A DNA stretch of 64,000 nucleotides, taken from positions 235,267 to 299,266 of the forward strand of contig JAPLFH010000006.1 of assembly GCA_026390815.1 (NCBI GenBank), read 5' to 3'. The position numbers and the translations under genes were made by a program. Numbering within the stretch: the stretch's first letter is position 1; every line of letters starts with the position of its first letter. This document shows positions 63,901 to 64,000 of the stretch, piece by piece. Below the pieces are notes generated by a model, which made no database searches, was not told the DNA's origin, and saw only the letters and a program-made list of their open reading frames with translations. The stretch comes from Ignavibacteriales bacterium. GTDB lineage: Bacteria; Bacteroidota; Ignavibacteria; Ignavibacteriales; SURF-24.

Positions 63901-64000
63901 TTAGAATTTCATAGCGAAAGAAACTTTGAGATTTTCCAGTTGATTAAAAGCTGCACGATTTGCAGTAAGATACAATTTAGCTCGCAATGCTGTTGGGTTC
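63901..64000 (-). CDS. C-terminal end of an outer membrane or secreted beta protein (partial)
   Basis: The last 33 codons run in from the right edge on the minus strand: ALRAKLYLTANRAAFNQLENLKVSFAMKF-type ending, finishing at TAA 63901-63903. Alternating residues and a terminal Phe are typical of an outer membrane barrel. Too short to classify. Confidence 0.5.
   Translation of the reverse strand, partial: NPTALRAKLYLTANRAAFNQLENLKVSFAMKF

Overview
The window is an AT-rich, gene-dense bacterial chromosome segment on which both strands are used. Gene content points to the Bacteroidota/Chlorobi/Ignavibacteriota side of the tree. There are PorV/PorQ-like and DUF4835 (PorD-like) proteins, an Omp85 protein, many lipoproteins and beta-barrel proteins, a sphingolipid locus, and a UvrD-free set of housekeeping genes. 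Unlike classical Bacteroidia, many genes have clear Shine-Dalgarno sequences (GGAGG, AAGGAG) and the ribosomal operon has a sigma70-like promoter. I therefore favour an Ignavibacteria-type organism; this is inference, as there is no rRNA in the window.

Layout. 1-2.7 kb: the 5' part of a deoxyhypusine-synthase-family gene, an SDR epimerase and an orphan membrane-anchored protein. 2.8-7.1 kb: translation operon rplM-rpsI-rpsB-tsf, then pyrH-frr, with terminators. 7.2-13.2 kb: maeB, a YkuD-fold protein whose catalytic Cys is Ser, a lipoprotein and a BamA/TamA-like Omp85 protein. 13.2-15.2 kb: an alpha/beta hydrolase and a tightly overlapping HEPN-plus-partner gene pair. 15.4-21.6 kb: yicC-gmk-rpoZ-coaBC-udg, then dnaB and a DUF1460 protein. 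21.6-28.2 kb: stress and envelope genes (nfo, sodB, rubrerythrin, msrB, lipoproteins). 28.3-31.5 kb: a GH128-like lipoprotein, an SDR and an RhlB-like helicase. 32.1-35.3 kb: oxidative pentose phosphate operon gnd-zwf-pgl, followed by tRNA-Ser(GCU). 35.4-37.8 kb: a palindromic repeat and acsA. 37.9-41.1 kb: a single-chain restriction-modification enzyme.

41.1-50.7 kb is the most interesting block. It is a minus-strand tricarboxylate cluster: an isocitrate-dehydrogenase-like enzyme, an altered HD-domain protein, a fungal-homoaconitase-like (Lys4-type) aconitase, a PrpD-family dehydratase, a citrate lyase ACP-beta fusion (CitD-CitE) and citrate lyase alpha (CitF). Two mobile-looking genes (ORF6N and four-helix-bundle) interrupt it, and both leave sequence scars. 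With acsA nearby it could link acetate/acetyl-CoA and oxaloacetate to 2-oxoglutarate in either direction. PrpD and the Lys4-type enzyme may split the aconitase reaction between them.

50.8-56.7 kb carries outer-membrane and type-IX-secretion-like proteins and a HEAT-cyclophilin fusion. 56.8-61.6 kb looks like a bacterial ceramide locus: GNAT-type acyltransferase, serine palmitoyltransferase, SDR reductase and a GT-C glycosyltransferase. 61.6-64 kb holds a GIY-YIG/DUF123 gene with no ATG, GTG or TTG start but a strong ribosome binding site before ATA/ATT, a cytochrome-c-like lipoprotein, a PhoD phosphatase and the 3' end of a beta-barrel gene.
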